IMG/VR virus record: IMGVR_UViG_3300030328_004625
Span: 1-40,562 of that record
Origin: a virus
Strand: one strand, 5' to 3'
Length of the DNA: 40,562 bases
The position numbers and the translations under genes are program-made. Under the pieces are notes generated by a model. That model did not search any database and was not told the origin of the DNA. It saw only the letters and a program-made list of their open reading frames with translations. The first letter of the stretch is position 1. Every line of letters begins with the position of its first letter. This document shows, piece by piece, positions 23,824-33,230 of this stretch.

Positions 23824-24590
23824 GAAATTACGAATTAAAACAATCAGACATTGACTTTTATAACGAAAATGGATATCTGATAGTCAACGGATTGTATAGT
23901 GAGGATTTTACAGAGAGGTATTTATCTGCTATAAGAAGACATGCAAATAATGATTTTGCCGCTATAATAAATCCTGATAGGTATGATACACTATATGAAT
24001 TAGATGAAAGACCTAAATCTAATTTGACAATTGATGAGATAGTCGACACATCAAACTTGTCTGGACTGATACTAAAAAATAAAACTATAATTAAAATATT
24101 AAGAAAATTGCAAGGTAAAGATATAGTTGGTCTCAGTACACAGATGATTTTTAAGGAAGCACATAGTTCCTACGCACCTCAAGCTTGGGCACCACATCAA
24201 GACAACAGATATCTTAGTAACGAAAATGGTCAGTATATTACTGTAAATTGGTTTTTAAGAGAATCGTCACCTCACAATGGTGGTATCTACGTTTATCCTG
24301 GTACACATAAATTACCATTACTACCAGCGCCAGATAAGAAGAGTTATAGAGAGGACCCAAGTGATAATCCTGGTAGAGAGTGTCAAATACCAGAAGAGTT
24401 TAAAGATAAAAGGGTAGACATACATACACCACCAAGTTCAGTTGTATTTTTGCATGGTAACACCATACATGGTTCATATGGTAATGATTCTGGTAAATCA
24501 AGACCGTGGTTCACATGTTGTTACATAACTAAAGGTGAGAAATATTTAATCGGTAGAAGTTCTAAAAGAGTAGAGGTTAATTTTGAGTAA
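23820..24590 (+). CDS. PhyH-family 2OG-Fe(II) dioxygenase
   Basis: A 256-aa protein. IDFYNENGYLIVNGLYS is the typical PhyH opening. The iron ligands are PHQDNRY (His126, Asp128) and HGNTIHGSYGND (His217), with Arg228 for 2-oxoglutarate. GGIYVYPGTHK is the family-typical strand. PhyH proteins hydroxylate many small molecules and are common in natural-product and sugar clusters. The substrate here is unknown. It overlaps the next oxygenase gene by 8 nt. Confidence 0.92.
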   Translation: MRNYELKQSDIDFYNENGYLIVNGLYSEDFTERYLSAIRRHANNDFAAIINPDRYDTLYELDERPKSNLTIDEIVDTSNLSGLILKNKTIIKILRKLQGKDIVGLSTQMIFKEAHSSYAPQAWAPHQDNRYLSNENGQYITVNWFLRESSPHNGGIYVYPGTHKLPLLPAPDKKSYREDPSDNPGRECQIPEEFKDKRVDIHTPPSSVVFLHGNTIHGSYGNDSGKSRPWFTCCYITKGEKYLIGRSSKRVEVNFE

Positions 24591-25419
24591 TTGTTATGAT
24601 TTTGATGGTAAGTTAAAAAAGATATTTGGTCAAGATAAATTATTTCTTGATGATTTGGAGTCAACTTGGTTAGGTTCTTTTAATCGAGCTATTAAAAAAT
24701 TCTTGATTGAAAAAAATATTAGCGAAACAGATGATTTTGATTTAAATCAAATACATAATCATGTGGGTTTAGAATATCAGGTAACTGATACTAATGGTGA
24801 TGGTATTAGTAAATTAGGACAAATGTTTTATGATATAAAAGATGAAAGTTATTTTGAAATGTATCATAAGTTTTTAAAAGAAATAAGAGATGAAGTTTTA
24901 AAGTGTGATTTTTACTTTCAAGAAATACCAACAATTAGATTTTGGTTTAAAGGGCAAAAAACAAAACACAAATATCACTCGGATATACATTTAGGACATC
25001 CACCAGAAGAAATTAATTTGTGGTGGGCATTTACAAATAATGAACAAACAGGATTTGTAGTTGGTGATAATCTAAAAGATTGTGAAGACTGGTATTCAAA
25101 ATATAATTTTGACAGAGATAGTTTTTTAAAAGACGCTGAATCACCAACACCTATTGAAGAATTTAATTCTTTTGGAGAGGGTATTACATCCGAAGTTGAC
25201 TCTAATAGAATTATCATGTTTGATTCGAGAATGATTCATTCTGCTGTTGATAGAAGTTTAGATGATACGACACGAGTTTCTATGGATATTAGACTTAATC
25301 CCGTAGATGAATTTAAAGATGGTTACACTGGTCTTGGTAGAATGAAAGCTCAATTTAAACCTGGTGGTAAGTATGGTTATCACTCAAAATCAATTGACCA
25401 ATTATGGAGTGAAAGATGA
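24583..25419 (+). CDS. 2OG-Fe(II) oxygenase-like protein
   Basis: A 278-aa protein with a TTG start supported by AGAGG (24573 region) about 7 nt upstream. The iron site is YHSDIHLG (His132, Asp134) and MIHSAVDRS (His219), with Arg231 in TTRVSMDIRL. ITxEVDSNRIIMFDS is the strand before the distal His. The overall layout is like the StrG-like protein at 13867. It follows directly on the PhyH gene and precedes a sugar SDR gene at an ATGA overlap. Confidence 0.8.
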   Translation: MSNCYDFDGKLKKIFGQDKLFLDDLESTWLGSFNRAIKKFLIEKNISETDDFDLNQIHNHVGLEYQVTDTNGDGISKLGQMFYDIKDESYFEMYHKFLKEIRDEVLKCDFYFQEIPTIRFWFKGQKTKHKYHSDIHLGHPPEEINLWWAFTNNEQTGFVVGDNLKDCEDWYSKYNFDRDSFLKDAESPTPIEEFNSFGEGITSEVDSNRIIMFDSRMIHSAVDRSLDDTTRVSMDIRLNPVDEFKDGYTGLGRMKAQFKPGGKYGYHSKSIDQLWSER

Positions 25420-26384
25420 AAAAGATATTAATATGTGGTGCGTCTGGTTTTATAGGTAGAAACTTATTAGATAATTTTACAAGAGATAGACACTTTTCTG
25501 AAGAGGAATTTGAAGTTAAAGCTGTATGGCATAAGAACGCTAGTATAACTGAACTTTATCGTGAAGTTGAATGGGTACATGCTGATTTGACAAACTCAAA
25601 GGATGTTAAGAGAGTTATTACTTCGGATGTAGATGTTATCTTGCAATATGCTGCCGTAACTTCTGGTGCTAAAGATATAATCAGTAAACCATATGTCCAT
25701 GTGACTGATAATGCTGTAATGAATTCATTGTTGATGAGAGAGGCATTTGAAAAAGAGGTTGGTCATTTCATCTTTCCGAGTTGTACTCTGATGTATCAAT
25801 CAAGTGATGAGTTATTAAAAGAAACTGATGTAGATGAGAACGTTGATATATTTTCTAAATATTATGGAGCTGGTAACACCAAACTTTATCTTGAAAAGAT
25901 GTGTAAATTTTACTCTGATTTAGGTAAAACTAAATTTACTGTTTTGAGACAATCTAATATTTACGGATCCTATGATAAATTTGATTTAGAACGTAGTCAT
26001 GTTTTTGCTGCAACAATAGTAAAGGTTGTAAATGCTATTGAAGAAGTTATAGTGTGGGGTGAAGGAAAAGAAAAGAGAGACTTACTTTATGTGGGGGATT
26101 TGGTTGATTGTGTTGAAAAGGTTATGAGTCAAAAGTCACAGTTTGAACTGATAAATGTCGGTTTAGGTGATGGAATAAAAATATCTGATTTGGTGAAAAA
26201 AATTGTTGATATTTATAAAAAAGATTTGTATATTACATATGATAAAACCAAACCAAGTTTTGGTAATAAGTTAGCACTTGACATAACGAAAGCAAAAAAG
26301 TTATTTGGTTGGACTCCTAAAGTATCTATTGAACAAGGTATACAAAAAACATTGAATCATTATAAAGAGGTTATAGATGGGTAA
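25416..26384 (+). CDS. NAD-dependent nucleotide-sugar epimerase/reductase (extended SDR, unusual active site)
   Basis: A 322-aa extended SDR, closest by eye to GDP-fucose synthase-type proteins. CGASGFIGRNL (7-17) binds the dinucleotide; PSCTLMY is the Ser/Thr strand; RQSNIYGSYDKFD and RDLLYVGDLV are family segments; LFGWTPKVSIEQG is the C-terminal signature. In the active site KYYGAGNTKLYLEK, Lys156 is preceded four places earlier by Ala152, with Tyr at 149/150, so a regular YxxxK is not present. It may be a 3,5-epimerase/4-reductase or 4-reductase for a keto-deoxysugar. It overlaps the next SDR gene by 8 nt. Confidence 0.85.
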   Translation: MKKILICGASGFIGRNLLDNFTRDRHFSEEEFEVKAVWHKNASITELYREVEWVHADLTNSKDVKRVITSDVDVILQYAAVTSGAKDIISKPYVHVTDNAVMNSLLMREAFEKEVGHFIFPSCTLMYQSSDELLKETDVDENVDIFSKYYGAGNTKLYLEKMCKFYSDLGKTKFTVLRQSNIYGSYDKFDLERSHVFAATIVKVVNAIEEVIVWGEGKEKRDLLYVGDLVDCVEKVMSQKSQFELINVGLGDGIKISDLVKKIVDIYKKDLYITYDKTKPSFGNKLALDITKAKKLFGWTPKVSIEQGIQKTLNHYKEVIDG

Positions 26385-27348
26385 TATTTTAGTAACGGGT
26401 GGTACAGGTTTTGTCGGTAGTCATATGATTGATTACATATTAAAATATGCGATAAGACCAGACCAAAAGATATATTGTACAAAACGATGGATGGAAGATA
26501 CTAAAAATGTTGACCACATCGATGATGATAGACTTGAGTTTGTTGATTGTGATTTACTTGATGCTCATAGTATTCGAAGGGCAGTAGAGGTTTCTAAACC
26601 AGAAAAGGTATTTCATTTTGCTGCTCAAAGTTTTCCTGAAGTTAGTTTTAAGATGCCAGTTATAACTTTACAGACAAACACACTTGGAACTACACACTTA
26701 TTAGAGGCAATAAAAGAATCAGATTACGATCCTGTCATAGTCAGTATATCAACAAGTGAAGTTTATGGTATGCCAGAAGAGGACGAAGTTCCAATCAAAG
26801 AAACCAATCCTATCAGAGCTGCAAATCCATACTCGATATCAAAAGTCGGTCATGATTTAATGTCTCAGTATTATCATAAGGCACATGGTATGAAGATTAT
26901 CATAACTCGTATGTTTAGTCATGAAGGTGCTCGTAGGGGTAAACAATTTGCATTATCGTCTTTTGCATATCAGATTGCTAAAGCTGAAAAACTCGTGGGT
27001 GAACAATTTATATATCATGGTAATTTAGACTCAACAAGAACCTATGCTCACGTTGATGATGCGATAAGTGCTTATTGGGTGTGTTCTAATAGTAAAAAGT
27101 TTGGAGAGGTTTACAACATAGGTGGTGAACAAACTTGTACTGTTGGTGATGCCTTAGATAAGTTAATCAGTATGTCTACTAAAAAAGATTTGAAAAAGAA
27201 ATTAGATGAGGCTAGACTTAGACCTACGGATATTACATTACAGATACCAGATACATCTAAGTTTAGACATGAGTTTGGGTGGACACCAATGAAAAACTTG
27301 ACTAATGTTTGTGAGGACTTATTAAAATATTGGAGAAGTAAAGTATGA
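26377..27348 (+). CDS. GDP-mannose 4,6-dehydratase-like SDR
   Basis: A 323-aa extended SDR. VTGGTGFVGSHM binds NAD; HFAAQSFPEVSF and ISTSEVYG, with Ser/Thr and acidic residues, fit 4,6-dehydratases. NPYSISKVGHD is an intact YxxxK, and RMFSHEGARRGKQF plus YHGNLDSTRTYAHVDDA closely track the GMD pattern. It differs from the second GMD-like gene at 32268, so the two may use different sugars (mannose versus heptose is one possibility). AGAGGTTATAG precedes the ATG. Confidence 0.88.
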   Translation: MGNILVTGGTGFVGSHMIDYILKYAIRPDQKIYCTKRWMEDTKNVDHIDDDRLEFVDCDLLDAHSIRRAVEVSKPEKVFHFAAQSFPEVSFKMPVITLQTNTLGTTHLLEAIKESDYDPVIVSISTSEVYGMPEEDEVPIKETNPIRAANPYSISKVGHDLMSQYYHKAHGMKIIITRMFSHEGARRGKQFALSSFAYQIAKAEKLVGEQFIYHGNLDSTRTYAHVDDAISAYWVCSNSKKFGEVYNIGGEQTCTVGDALDKLISMSTKKDLKKKLDEARLRPTDITLQIPDTSKFRHEFGWTPMKNLTNVCEDLLKYWRSKV

Positions 27349-28145
27349 AATTGTCTATAGGTATAATTTCACGAGGTAGACCAAATTATTTATCTGCTAC
27401 TATAATGAATTGGTTGACAACTGCAGATATTAAAGAGGACTTAGATTTTGTTATTGCTTTAGATGATGACGATAAAGAGTCTATTAAGACTTATGAGGAT
27501 TTGAAACATGTTATTGAATTTTTTGGAGCTAGTTCAAGTTTGATAACTTGGCCACCTATGGGTTATATTAATTTATATAAAAGAAATAATCAAATGTTAC
27601 CACATTACAAGGGTGAAGTGTTGTTGATAATATGTGACGACAATTATGTGACTACTCCTGGTTGGGATAGAATAATTAGTGATGATGTAAATAAAGTTTA
27701 TGATAAAGATGGTAAGGATAGGTCGATATTGGTGTGGATGTGTGGAAAAAACAATGAGAAAAAACATCCTGACATGTATGGTCTAAATAGAAAATGGTTA
27801 GATATTGCAGGAAAATATACAATAACTCCTGGTACTGATTCTTATGTTAGGGATATGGCTAGAGATAGTGGTTCTGCTATAGTTAGACCAAAAATAGATG
27901 TATGGCACTTACAGAGAAAGTTAGGATTCCTACCAAAAGACAACATAGAAAGTCATAGGAAACCACCATCGGTAGAAAAAGATAAACAACTGTGGGTGGA
28001 TAAGTATGGGGAAGAACTAGTAAAAGATTCAGAGTGGGTGGAGTCTACTAAACATAAGGATGAATTATATAGATTCCATCATGACGAATTAGGTGATGAG
28101 TATAATTCAATAGTTAAAAAATTTAAGGATTATTATGGCAAATAG
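27345..28145 (+). CDS. GT-A (GT2-like) glycosyltransferase, paralogue of 29734
   Basis: A 266-aa protein. The N-terminal GIISRGRPNYL and ALDDDD (DxD-type acidic site, about 39-44), followed by ICDDNYVTTPGW, fit a GT-A transferase. The same length and order of motifs occur in the protein at 29734: RKRPSF, LADDDD, MTDDLICQHSEW, a C-terminal K-x-W-x(3)-GEE element and a helical tail. The two are probably an old duplication. It starts at an ATGA overlap. Confidence 0.8.
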   Translation: MKLSIGIISRGRPNYLSATIMNWLTTADIKEDLDFVIALDDDDKESIKTYEDLKHVIEFFGASSSLITWPPMGYINLYKRNNQMLPHYKGEVLLIICDDNYVTTPGWDRIISDDVNKVYDKDGKDRSILVWMCGKNNEKKHPDMYGLNRKWLDIAGKYTITPGTDSYVRDMARDSGSAIVRPKIDVWHLQRKLGFLPKDNIESHRKPPSVEKDKQLWVDKYGEELVKDSEWVESTKHKDELYRFHHDELGDEYNSIVKKFKDYYGK

Positions 28146-28536
28146 AAAATACTTACCGACTGTAGCTGAGTTGATAGATAGACTTTCTATCATTCAGTTA
28201 AAAGAGGTTTTCATTACGGAACATAAGGAAGAGTACGCTAAGGAAATTGAAGACATAGTTCATGACTTAAATCAAGTTATGAATTGGGAAAAACCAAGTG
28301 GTGAAATGATAAGAGCTATTATAGTATTGGCTCAAATGAATCTACACATATGGCACAATGAAACTAAATATCGAGCTGGTGAAGGTGATGGAAATCTTGG
28401 TTTGACTCATGGATTAAATGGTATAAGAAATACTGCTAAAAATATTATACAAGACCAATTACAAGATGGTGGTAGAAAAGACTACAAGATAGATTGTATT
28501 GCTGCCGAGTTCAAGGATTGGGAAGTGAGCTGGTAA
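28135..28536 (+). CDS. Helical protein of unknown function in sugar cluster
   Basis: A 133-aa mostly alpha-helical protein. ELIDRLSIIQLKEVF near the N-terminus and MNLHIWHNETKYR in the middle are the most distinctive parts; they vaguely recall DUF4254-type proteins of cell-surface clusters, with low certainty. No catalytic motif is seen. It overlaps the GT gene by 11 nt and the cupin gene by 1 nt. Confidence 0.7.
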   Translation: MANRKYLPTVAELIDRLSIIQLKEVFITEHKEEYAKEIEDIVHDLNQVMNWEKPSGEMIRAIIVLAQMNLHIWHNETKYRAGEGDGNLGLTHGLNGIRNTAKNIIQDQLQDGGRKDYKIDCIAAEFKDWEVSW

Positions 28537-28985
28537 TGTTACAACATGGAGAAATAAAAACAGCAGTCTACATGGAAGAGGCTTGTCACATTCCAAAGGG
28601 TTGGGGTAAGGAAATAATCATAGAGAACAATGAATTGTATTGTGGAAAGATATTAGTATTTAACAAGGGTTGTAAATTTTCAATGCACTACCACATGAAA
28701 AAAGATGAGACTTGGTGGGTAGAAGAAGGTGAATTTGCATATACATTTATTGATACTGAAAATGCCTTACCAACAACATTGAGGTTAGAACCTGGTTGGG
28801 TAGTTAGACAATATCCTGGTCAACCACATCAATTAGAAGCTTTAACAGATGGTAGAATATTTGAAGTATCTACACACCATGAAGATTCAGATTCTTATAG
28901 AGTATTACCAGGAGATAGTCAAACAGAAGTGTGGAAGAGTGTAGAAGAGTTTGAAAGGGATAACGGATTAGGAGATAAAAAATGA
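28536..28985 (+). CDS. Cupin protein, mannose-6-phosphate isomerase type II-like
   Basis: A 149-aa protein. The start chosen is ATG 28536 in a TAATG overlap; an in-frame ATG-less extension back to 28494 lies inside the previous gene. GWGKEIIIENN, then MHYHMKKDETWWVEEG (His pair and Glu for metal) and YPGQPHQLEA give the two cupin motifs. The fold matches the isomerase domain of GDP-mannose pathway enzymes. Directly upstream of an HldE-type kinase, it could act on a sugar phosphate such as sedoheptulose 7-phosphate or mannose 6-phosphate (inference). Confidence 0.8.
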   Translation: MLQHGEIKTAVYMEEACHIPKGWGKEIIIENNELYCGKILVFNKGCKFSMHYHMKKDETWWVEEGEFAYTFIDTENALPTTLRLEPGWVVRQYPGQPHQLEALTDGRIFEVSTHHEDSDSYRVLPGDSQTEVWKSVEEFERDNGLGDKK

Positions 28986-29737
28986 AAGTATTAATAATAG
29001 GAGATAGTTGTAAAGATATTTTTGTGTATGGTTACATCAATAGATTGACACCAGAGGCACCTGTTCCTGTCTTTAATCCTACGAGAGAACTAAGTAATGA
29101 TGGGATGGCAAAGAATGTGGCTAATAATGTTGAGGCTTTAGGATGTACAATATACACCATAACAAATCCTAATAGTATTAAAAAAGTACGATATGTGGAC
29201 GAAAAATCAAAACAATTGGTTTTAAGGGTTGATGAACATGATTATTGTGATAGAGTTGCTGTTGAATTACCAAAGGGTAACAAGTGTAAAATAGGATTGG
29301 GTGGAGACGTAGAGGTAGGTGCTATAATCATATCAGATTATTGTAAAGGTTTTTTACATGAAGATGATATAGAATATATTGCCAAAAACAATATCAATGT
29401 ATTTGTTGACACTAAAAAAGAACTTGGTGATTGGATAAACGATGTTGATTATTTAAAAATAAATTCATTAGAGTACGAGTCGAATAAAAAGTTTTTTAAA
29501 GATAACGAGATAATAAATAAAACTATCGTCACTAAAGGTAACGAGGGTTGTCTTTTTCAAGGTAGAATATATCCAACAGAGGATGTTCTTGTAAAAGATA
29601 TTTCAGGTGCTGGAGATACATTTATTGCTGGTTTAGTTGTAAAATATTTAAAAACAAATGACATTGAAAAGGCTATCGATTTTGCTCAAGAGTGTACCAA
29701 AATTGTGGTACAAAAACATGGGGTTTCTACTGTATGA
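28982..29737 (+). CDS. HldE/RfaE-type sugar kinase (PfkB fold), kinase domain only
   Basis: A 251-aa PfkB/ribokinase-fold protein. IGDSCKDIFVYG (6-17), RLTPEAPVPVF (21-31) and the NVANNV segment are diagnostic of the D-glycero-D-manno-heptose 7-phosphate kinase domain of HldE. SDYCKG and the C-terminal DISGAGDTFIAG (Asp212 as catalytic base) complete the PfkB signature. It is shorter than the usual roughly 320-aa kinase domain and lacks the nucleotidyltransferase domain of bifunctional HldE. Starts and ends in ATGA overlaps. Confidence 0.9.
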   Translation: MKVLIIGDSCKDIFVYGYINRLTPEAPVPVFNPTRELSNDGMAKNVANNVEALGCTIYTITNPNSIKKVRYVDEKSKQLVLRVDEHDYCDRVAVELPKGNKCKIGLGGDVEVGAIIISDYCKGFLHEDDIEYIAKNNINVFVDTKKELGDWINDVDYLKINSLEYESNKKFFKDNEIINKTIVTKGNEGCLFQGRIYPTEDVLVKDISGAGDTFIAGLVVKYLKTNDIEKAIDFAQECTKIVVQKHGVSTV

Positions 29738-30534
29738 AGACAACCATTTTCTTACCTACTAGAAAAAGACCATCCTTTATGATTGGTACAATATTATCTT
29801 GGCTTCTAAAAGCTAAACATCCTGAGAATATAAAAGTGGTTATCTTAGCTGATGATGATGATGTGGAAACTAAAAATACATATGATGCTTGGAATGGTGT
29901 ATTAAAAAAAGGAAATTTTTTAGGTGGTGGTATTGAAATAATTTACGACAGACCTTGTGGATGGAATAACGTACCAGATAGAATAAACAGAGAGATATCT
30001 AAAACAGAGGACATCGCTTTTGCTATGACCGATGATTTAATTTGTCAACATTCAGAATGGGATGTCAGACTCAAACAACAATTAACTGATTTAAAAGGAC
30101 TTGAGGGTAAGTGGGAAATTCCAGCAGTAATAGGACTAAAATGTTACAACATGAAAAAGACTTTACCTGATACTTGGGGGTGGACTAAAGGTTACGCTAA
30201 CGTATTCAAGACTTACTCGCCTTGGTCATCAGGTGATATCTTTATGCAAGACCTAAAAAACAGAACTCGTATGCCATATACTGATGCTGATATAAGATTC
30301 TATCATGGTCAGAGGAAAAAGAATCAAGGTTTTTCAAGAGATTCTACAGAAGAATTTGGATATAGTCAACCTCATCCTGAAAAAGATAGGGACAAATGGA
30401 TTGAAGAATTTGGTGAGGAAAGGATGAAAGACAAAGAGTGGTTGAAATGGTATTTAGAAAGAAAGAGAAATCAAGGTGACCTTGACCGTTTAACAAAAGA
30501 GTATCAGAACTGGCACACACATCAAAAAAGGTAG
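29734..30534 (+). CDS. GT-A (GT2-like) glycosyltransferase, paralogue of 27345
   Basis: A 266-aa protein starting at ATG 29734 (ATGA overlap); an in-frame start at 29692 would lie in the kinase gene. FLPTRKRPSF, VILADDDDVE and AMTDDLICQHSEW fit a GT-A fold with an acidic metal site. WIEEFGEERMKDKEW near the end mirrors the C-terminus of the paralogue at 27345. The acceptor is unknown. Confidence 0.8.
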   Translation: MKTTIFLPTRKRPSFMIGTILSWLLKAKHPENIKVVILADDDDVETKNTYDAWNGVLKKGNFLGGGIEIIYDRPCGWNNVPDRINREISKTEDIAFAMTDDLICQHSEWDVRLKQQLTDLKGLEGKWEIPAVIGLKCYNMKKTLPDTWGWTKGYANVFKTYSPWSSGDIFMQDLKNRTRMPYTDADIRFYHGQRKKNQGFSRDSTEEFGYSQPHPEKDRDKWIEEFGEERMKDKEWLKWYLERKRNQGDLDRLTKEYQNWHTHQKR

Positions 30535-30539
30535 ATAAA

Positions 30540-31271
30540 ATGAAAAAACTAATATACACTCTGGCAGTTAACAAAGAAAAACGAGAGGTGGACGATGCTG
30601 GAATTCATGAAGTTACAAAACAGAGTTGGTTACATTATTGTAAAAAATATGACATAGACTTTTATGTGATTGACAAACCACAATTCGATGTAGGTACGCC
30701 ACATTGGTTTAGATACTTTATTTTTGATTTGAAACCAGACTATGATAGATATCTTTACATAGATTCGGATGTCATGGTTCATTGGGATTCTCCTGATATA
30801 TTTGATTATTACAATGAGTTGGAAAAACTATATGTAGTCAGAGATAATTCTGGTTTAAGTTGGGTTTGGGAAAGTATAAATGCTTATAAACAATTATTTG
30901 AAGGTATCGATTTAGATTGGGAAAGATATTTCAATTCAGGCGTACAATTATTTGACCAAAGTCACAAGGATTTATATCAATCATTTAAACAATTTTATAT
31001 TGATAACTCTGAAAGTATATTTGATTTTCAAAAACAAGTTCGTAAGGGTTTTGACCAAACGCCATTTAACTACTTTAATACCTACAATAATACTGATATA
31101 CATTTCATGTCAGAAAAGTTTAATTTAGTTCACATGGCTAGAAAAGAGATATTACAAAATTATTATTTTATGGACATGGGTTGGTTTTGGCATTTTAATG
31201 GTATACCAAGAGATTTTCAAGATGGATTTATAAAACAATTATGGGAAAAGGTTAAGAAAAATTATGAGTGA
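30540..31271 (+). CDS. GT8-like glycosyltransferase
   Basis: A 243-aa protein. RYLYIDSDVMV has the DxD (Asp75, Asp77) in GT8 context; YFNSGVQLFD, DQTPFNYF and WHFNG are the other GT8 landmarks in the correct order. Retaining transferase using a UDP- or similar sugar donor. A 5-nt gap precedes it, and it overlaps the next gene by 8 nt. Confidence 0.85.
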   Translation: MKKLIYTLAVNKEKREVDDAGIHEVTKQSWLHYCKKYDIDFYVIDKPQFDVGTPHWFRYFIFDLKPDYDRYLYIDSDVMVHWDSPDIFDYYNELEKLYVVRDNSGLSWVWESINAYKQLFEGIDLDWERYFNSGVQLFDQSHKDLYQSFKQFYIDNSESIFDFQKQVRKGFDQTPFNYFNTYNNTDIHFMSEKFNLVHMARKEILQNYYFMDMGWFWHFNGIPRDFQDGFIKQLWEKVKKNYE

Positions 31272-32271
31272 TATATTAAAAAGAAAGTATGTAATTGGAA
31301 CTCATGTGATGTGGTTCGAAATAGAAATGTATGCTGACTTTATAAAGGGTATGGTTAATCTTTTAGAGACAGTAGAAAACACAGAGAATGTAACTATAGA
31401 CTTATGTTTTAATATGTTGCAACATTTTGAAAAAGTTGATGAAGATAAAATAAAAAAACATGAGTTGTATATAAAATTCAAAAGGGGTGTTGCTATATTA
31501 GAAGAGATGGGTTTCATTGTTAACTATGAAGTAAAAGACAAAGACGATGAGTTTTATTTTCATGCGGATTATAGAAGAGATTTAAATTACAACTATTGTA
31601 AAAAAGTGGATTATGTGATGTGGGGTGAAACAGATAGTTTTTTTCCACGAGAGGCATTTCAAGTAGTAGAAAGACTAGCAGAGTATACAGACGAACAAAA
31701 TATTCACAGATATTTATTAAGTTTTTCGGATAGAAAAATGTGGGATGCGAGTTGGGATCCATTAGTTCATGTGGACTATCGTGATATAGAATTTGTTGAT
31801 GATGATAAGGGACATTTAAATCCTAATCAAGCAAAGTCACCGATGTCAATAGAAAAAATGAATACGATAAATGGTAGGGCAGATGATTTTGATTTTTCAT
31901 ACATTACCCATCCCAAACTGAGTGGTGCTTGTTTGGTATTATCATCAGATTTTATCAAGTCTGGTATCAACATTCCATCTTGTTTATTATATAATGATGA
32001 TGAGGGATTATCAATCATGTCTCATAAATTATTAGGACAAGACTATTTACAATTTGTGTGTCAGAATATCTTACATGTTCATGCTAGAAGACATCCACAA
32101 AAGAGAATGTATGTAAAGAATGAGGATAATCCATATTCATTTATCAATCAAAAGAACGATAGTTTTCAACAATTTTTAAAACTATCAAAAGAGAACATAG
32201 ATAAATTAATATCAGGTAAAGGTAAGTTTAAAGAGTATGATGATTTGAAAAAAATATTGGAGTCAAAATGA
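31264..32271 (+). CDS. Putative GT-A-like glycosyltransferase
   Basis: A 335-aa protein. VDYVMWGETDSFFPREAF has an acidic cluster of DxD type, and a later HVHARRHPQKR segment is basic. The mixture of alpha/beta core and the neighbours (GT8-like gene and GMD) suggest a glycosyltransferase, but no family is recognised. It overlaps the GMD gene by 4 nt. Confidence 0.6.
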   Translation: MSDILKRKYVIGTHVMWFEIEMYADFIKGMVNLLETVENTENVTIDLCFNMLQHFEKVDEDKIKKHELYIKFKRGVAILEEMGFIVNYEVKDKDDEFYFHADYRRDLNYNYCKKVDYVMWGETDSFFPREAFQVVERLAEYTDEQNIHRYLLSFSDRKMWDASWDPLVHVDYRDIEFVDDDKGHLNPNQAKSPMSIEKMNTINGRADDFDFSYITHPKLSGACLVLSSDFIKSGINIPSCLLYNDDEGLSIMSHKLLGQDYLQFVCQNILHVHARRHPQKRMYVKNEDNPYSFINQKNDSFQQFLKLSKENIDKLISGKGKFKEYDDLKKILESK

Positions 32272-33230
32272 AGAGAGTATTAATTACAGGTATTAACGGA
32301 ATGGATGGTAGTCACCTTGCTGACTTTCTTTTGGGAAAGGGGTATGAAGTCTATGGTATGGAGAGAAGAACATCAAGTCCAAACAGAGTCAACACTGGAC
32401 ATTTAGAGGGTAAGATAACATTTTTAAATGGTGACTTGACAGACCAAAATTCATTGGTTAGGTGTTTAGTAAAATCAAATCCACATGAGGTTTACAATCT
32501 TGCTGCTCAATCATTCGTGGGTGAGAGTTGGAACACGCCTGAACAAACTGGTGATGTTACTGCTCTTGGTGCCTTAAGAATGTTAGAGGCTGTAAGAGAG
32601 TCAGGAATTAAAGATATAAGATTCTATCAAGCGTCAACCTCTGAACTTTATGGTAGAATGATTGAGAATCCAGCAAACGAGAACACACCTTTCTATCCTC
32701 GTTCACCCTATGGAGTTGCTAAATTATATGGTCATTGGATTACAAAGAACTATAGGGAATCATATGATATGTTTAATGTTAGTGGTATTCTTTTTAACCA
32801 TGAGTCAGAAAGACGAGGTATTGAATTTGTAACAAGAAAGATTACTGATGGTGTTGCTAAAGTATACTTAGGATATGAAGACCACATAAGGTTAGGTAAC
32901 TTAGATTCTAAAAGGGATTGGGGATACTCACCTGATTATGTTAAGTCAATGTGGATGATGTTACAACAAGATGAACCTGATGATTATGTTATCGCTACAG
33001 GTGTAGAACATACCATTGGAGAATTTTTAGATGTCGCCTTTAAACGAGTTGGTATAGATGATTGGAGTAACTATGTTGTACAAGACGAGAGGTACATGAG
33101 ACCAGCAGAAGTTGCTGTTCTGTGTGGTGATTCATCTAAAGCTCGTGATGTTTTAGGATGGAAACCAGAAACATCTTTTGAACAGATGGTACATAATATG
33201 GTAGACCACGATATAGGTTCATTGTCATGA
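32268..33230 (+). CDS. gmd: GDP-mannose 4,6-dehydratase
   Basis: A 320-aa extended SDR with the full GMD pattern: ITGINGMDGSHLADFL (6-21), NLAAQSFVGESW, QASTSELYG (Thr/Ser/Glu of the dehydratase site), FYPRSPYGVAKLYGHW with an intact YxxxK, NHESERRGIEFVTRKI and LGNLDSKRDWGYSPDYV. It makes GDP-4-keto-6-deoxymannose, the entry to fucose, perosamine, colitose or rhamnose. A heptose variant is also possible. Length is slightly under E. coli Gmd (373 aa). It starts and ends in ATGA overlaps. Confidence 0.95.
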   Translation: MKRVLITGINGMDGSHLADFLLGKGYEVYGMERRTSSPNRVNTGHLEGKITFLNGDLTDQNSLVRCLVKSNPHEVYNLAAQSFVGESWNTPEQTGDVTALGALRMLEAVRESGIKDIRFYQASTSELYGRMIENPANENTPFYPRSPYGVAKLYGHWITKNYRESYDMFNVSGILFNHESERRGIEFVTRKITDGVAKVYLGYEDHIRLGNLDSKRDWGYSPDYVKSMWMMLQQDEPDDYVIATGVEHTIGEFLDVAFKRVGIDDWSNYVVQDERYMRPAEVAVLCGDSSKARDVLGWKPETSFEQMVHNMVDHDIGSLS

